A stretch of 64,000 nucleotides of DNA from Fusobacterium necrogenes (GTDB lineage: Bacteria > Fusobacteriota > Fusobacteriia > Fusobacteriales > Fusobacteriaceae): contig NZ_UGGU01000003.1 of the NCBI RefSeq assembly GCF_900450765.1, positions 62,001-126,000 on the forward strand. The letters are read 5' to 3'. The notes under the pieces were generated by a model. That model did no database searches. It saw only the letters and a program-made list of their open reading frames with translations, and was not told the DNA's origin. Each line of letters starts with the position of its first letter. The first letter of the stretch is position 1. The position numbers were made by a program, and so were the translations under genes. Positions 63,586 through 64,000 of this stretch are shown piece after piece.

Positions 63586-64000
63586 ATGAGATATATACAT
63601 GAGAATATGACACTATTAGAGATATGTGAAAAATATCCAGAAAGTATAGAATTTTTAGAGTCAAAAGGATTTAATAATTTGAATAATGAAAGTATAAAAA
63701 GTATGTTAGGAAAGTTGAGCTTAAAAAATGCTTTAGTATCTAAAAAAATAAATGTAGAAACTTTTGTAGAGATGCTAAATGAATTTATTAATCAAAGTAG
63801 AGACAGTGTAGATATTACGATGAAAAAAAATATTGTTAAAGATGAAGAAATAACAGTTATGGGACTTTTACCTTGTCCAATAAGAATACCACTATTAGAA
63901 GGTTTTACAAAATTTTTAGAAGAAAACCCAGATATAAAAGTAAAATATGAATTAAAAGCTGCATCAGCTGGACTTGATTGGCTAAAAGATGATGTCATAA
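63586..64000 (+). CDS. DUF1858-like plus substrate-binding protein, partial
   Basis: The first 138 residues of a protein that leaves the right edge. N-terminal ~65 residues look like DUF1858 (MTLLEICEKYPESIEFLESKGF...). The next part, from VMGLLPCPIRIPLLEGFTKFLEENPDIKVKYELKAASAGLDWL, looks like the start of an ABC substrate-binding domain (iron or similar). Such DUF1858-SBP fusions are seen in anaerobes. It has no signal peptide in this part. GGAGG is 7 bases upstream of ATG 63586. The rest is outside the window. Confidence 0.6.
   Translation, partial: MRYIHENMTLLEICEKYPESIEFLESKGFNNLNNESIKSMLGKLSLKNALVSKKINVETFVEMLNEFINQSRDSVDITMKKNIVKDEEITVMGLLPCPIRIPLLEGFTKFLEENPDIKVKYELKAASAGLDWLKDDVI

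Noticed and set aside
63792-63998. Minus-strand frame inside the last gene
   Set aside because: Shadow of the DUF1858/substrate-binding frame, which has a GGAGG site and coherent domains.

Overview
ORGANISM. The window is very AT-rich, low-GC bacterial chromosome. Nearly all genes have strong GGAGG-type ribosome binding sites, and short gaps and 3-30 base overlaps are common. Gene content points to Fusobacterium or a close relative: a single envelope-secretion operon, an hrcA-grpE-dnaK...dnaJ block with a CIRCE operator, plsX-fabH-fabD-acpP-fabF-rnc, radA-disA, an ECF sigma factor with a Spy-like periplasmic protein, and AAA/PD-(D/E)XK proteins of the DUF1703 kind. The genus is inference from content and codon style, not from a search. 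LAYOUT. (1) 1-8372, minus strand: a compact type II secretion / type IV pilus-like operon of twelve genes, running off the left edge inside the secretin. (2) 8484-25175, plus strand: housekeeping. smpB lies beside its partner tmRNA; hrcA-grpE-dnaK is heat-shock controlled; then an aldose epimerase, dnaJ, yajC, a cell-wall amidase, a GerMN protein, yqeK, rnr, miaB, rho, a LysM-M23 peptidase and ispG. (3) 25201-26441: an ECF sigma factor operon with a sigmaE-like promoter in front of itself, a small membrane protein (possible anti-sigma) and a Spy/CpxP-like exported protein. (4) 26507-29311: an ATP-grasp enzyme with two esterase-fold proteins, function unknown. (5) 29336-42250: ychF, yceD-rpmF, the fatty-acid cluster, rnc, a radical SAM gene, rng, coaD, radA and disA. 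(6) 42294-44507, minus strand: an M20 amidohydrolase and an amino-acid binding protein behind a leader with a 13-codon peptide, an intrinsic terminator and a possible antiterminator pairing. (7) 44515-51298: the phosphate regulon, with pstC-pstA-pstB-phoU leftward and pstS-phoB-phoR rightward; a four-unit 11-bp PhoP/PhoB-type box array lies between them. (8) 51371-53077: a DUF6941-like gene, then rplM-rpsI with a structured leader. ISLAND. 53133-63278 is an integrated element. A 72-bp direct repeat (71/72 identical) covering the last codons of rpsI and its terminator bounds it on both sides, and 11-bp GTAGGTAACAA-type repeats lie just inside both ends. It carries a DUF4143 ATPase, the C-terminal stump of a tyrosine recombinase, a twice-damaged AAA/nuclease pseudogene, and one tight operon joining a Septu-like ATPase + HNH pair to a type III restriction-modification pair (Mod-Res). 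Outside the right repeat are fossils of an earlier element: an integrase C-terminus and an HsdS C-terminus. The rpsI 3' end therefore looks like a recurrent insertion site for defence genes. The window closes inside a DUF1858-like / substrate-binding protein gene. PROMOTERS. Many candidate promoters share a TGA directly before the -10 hexamer with 17-bp spacing, so an extended -10 seems to be the house style. I saw no tRNA, rRNA, CRISPR array or intact insertion sequence.
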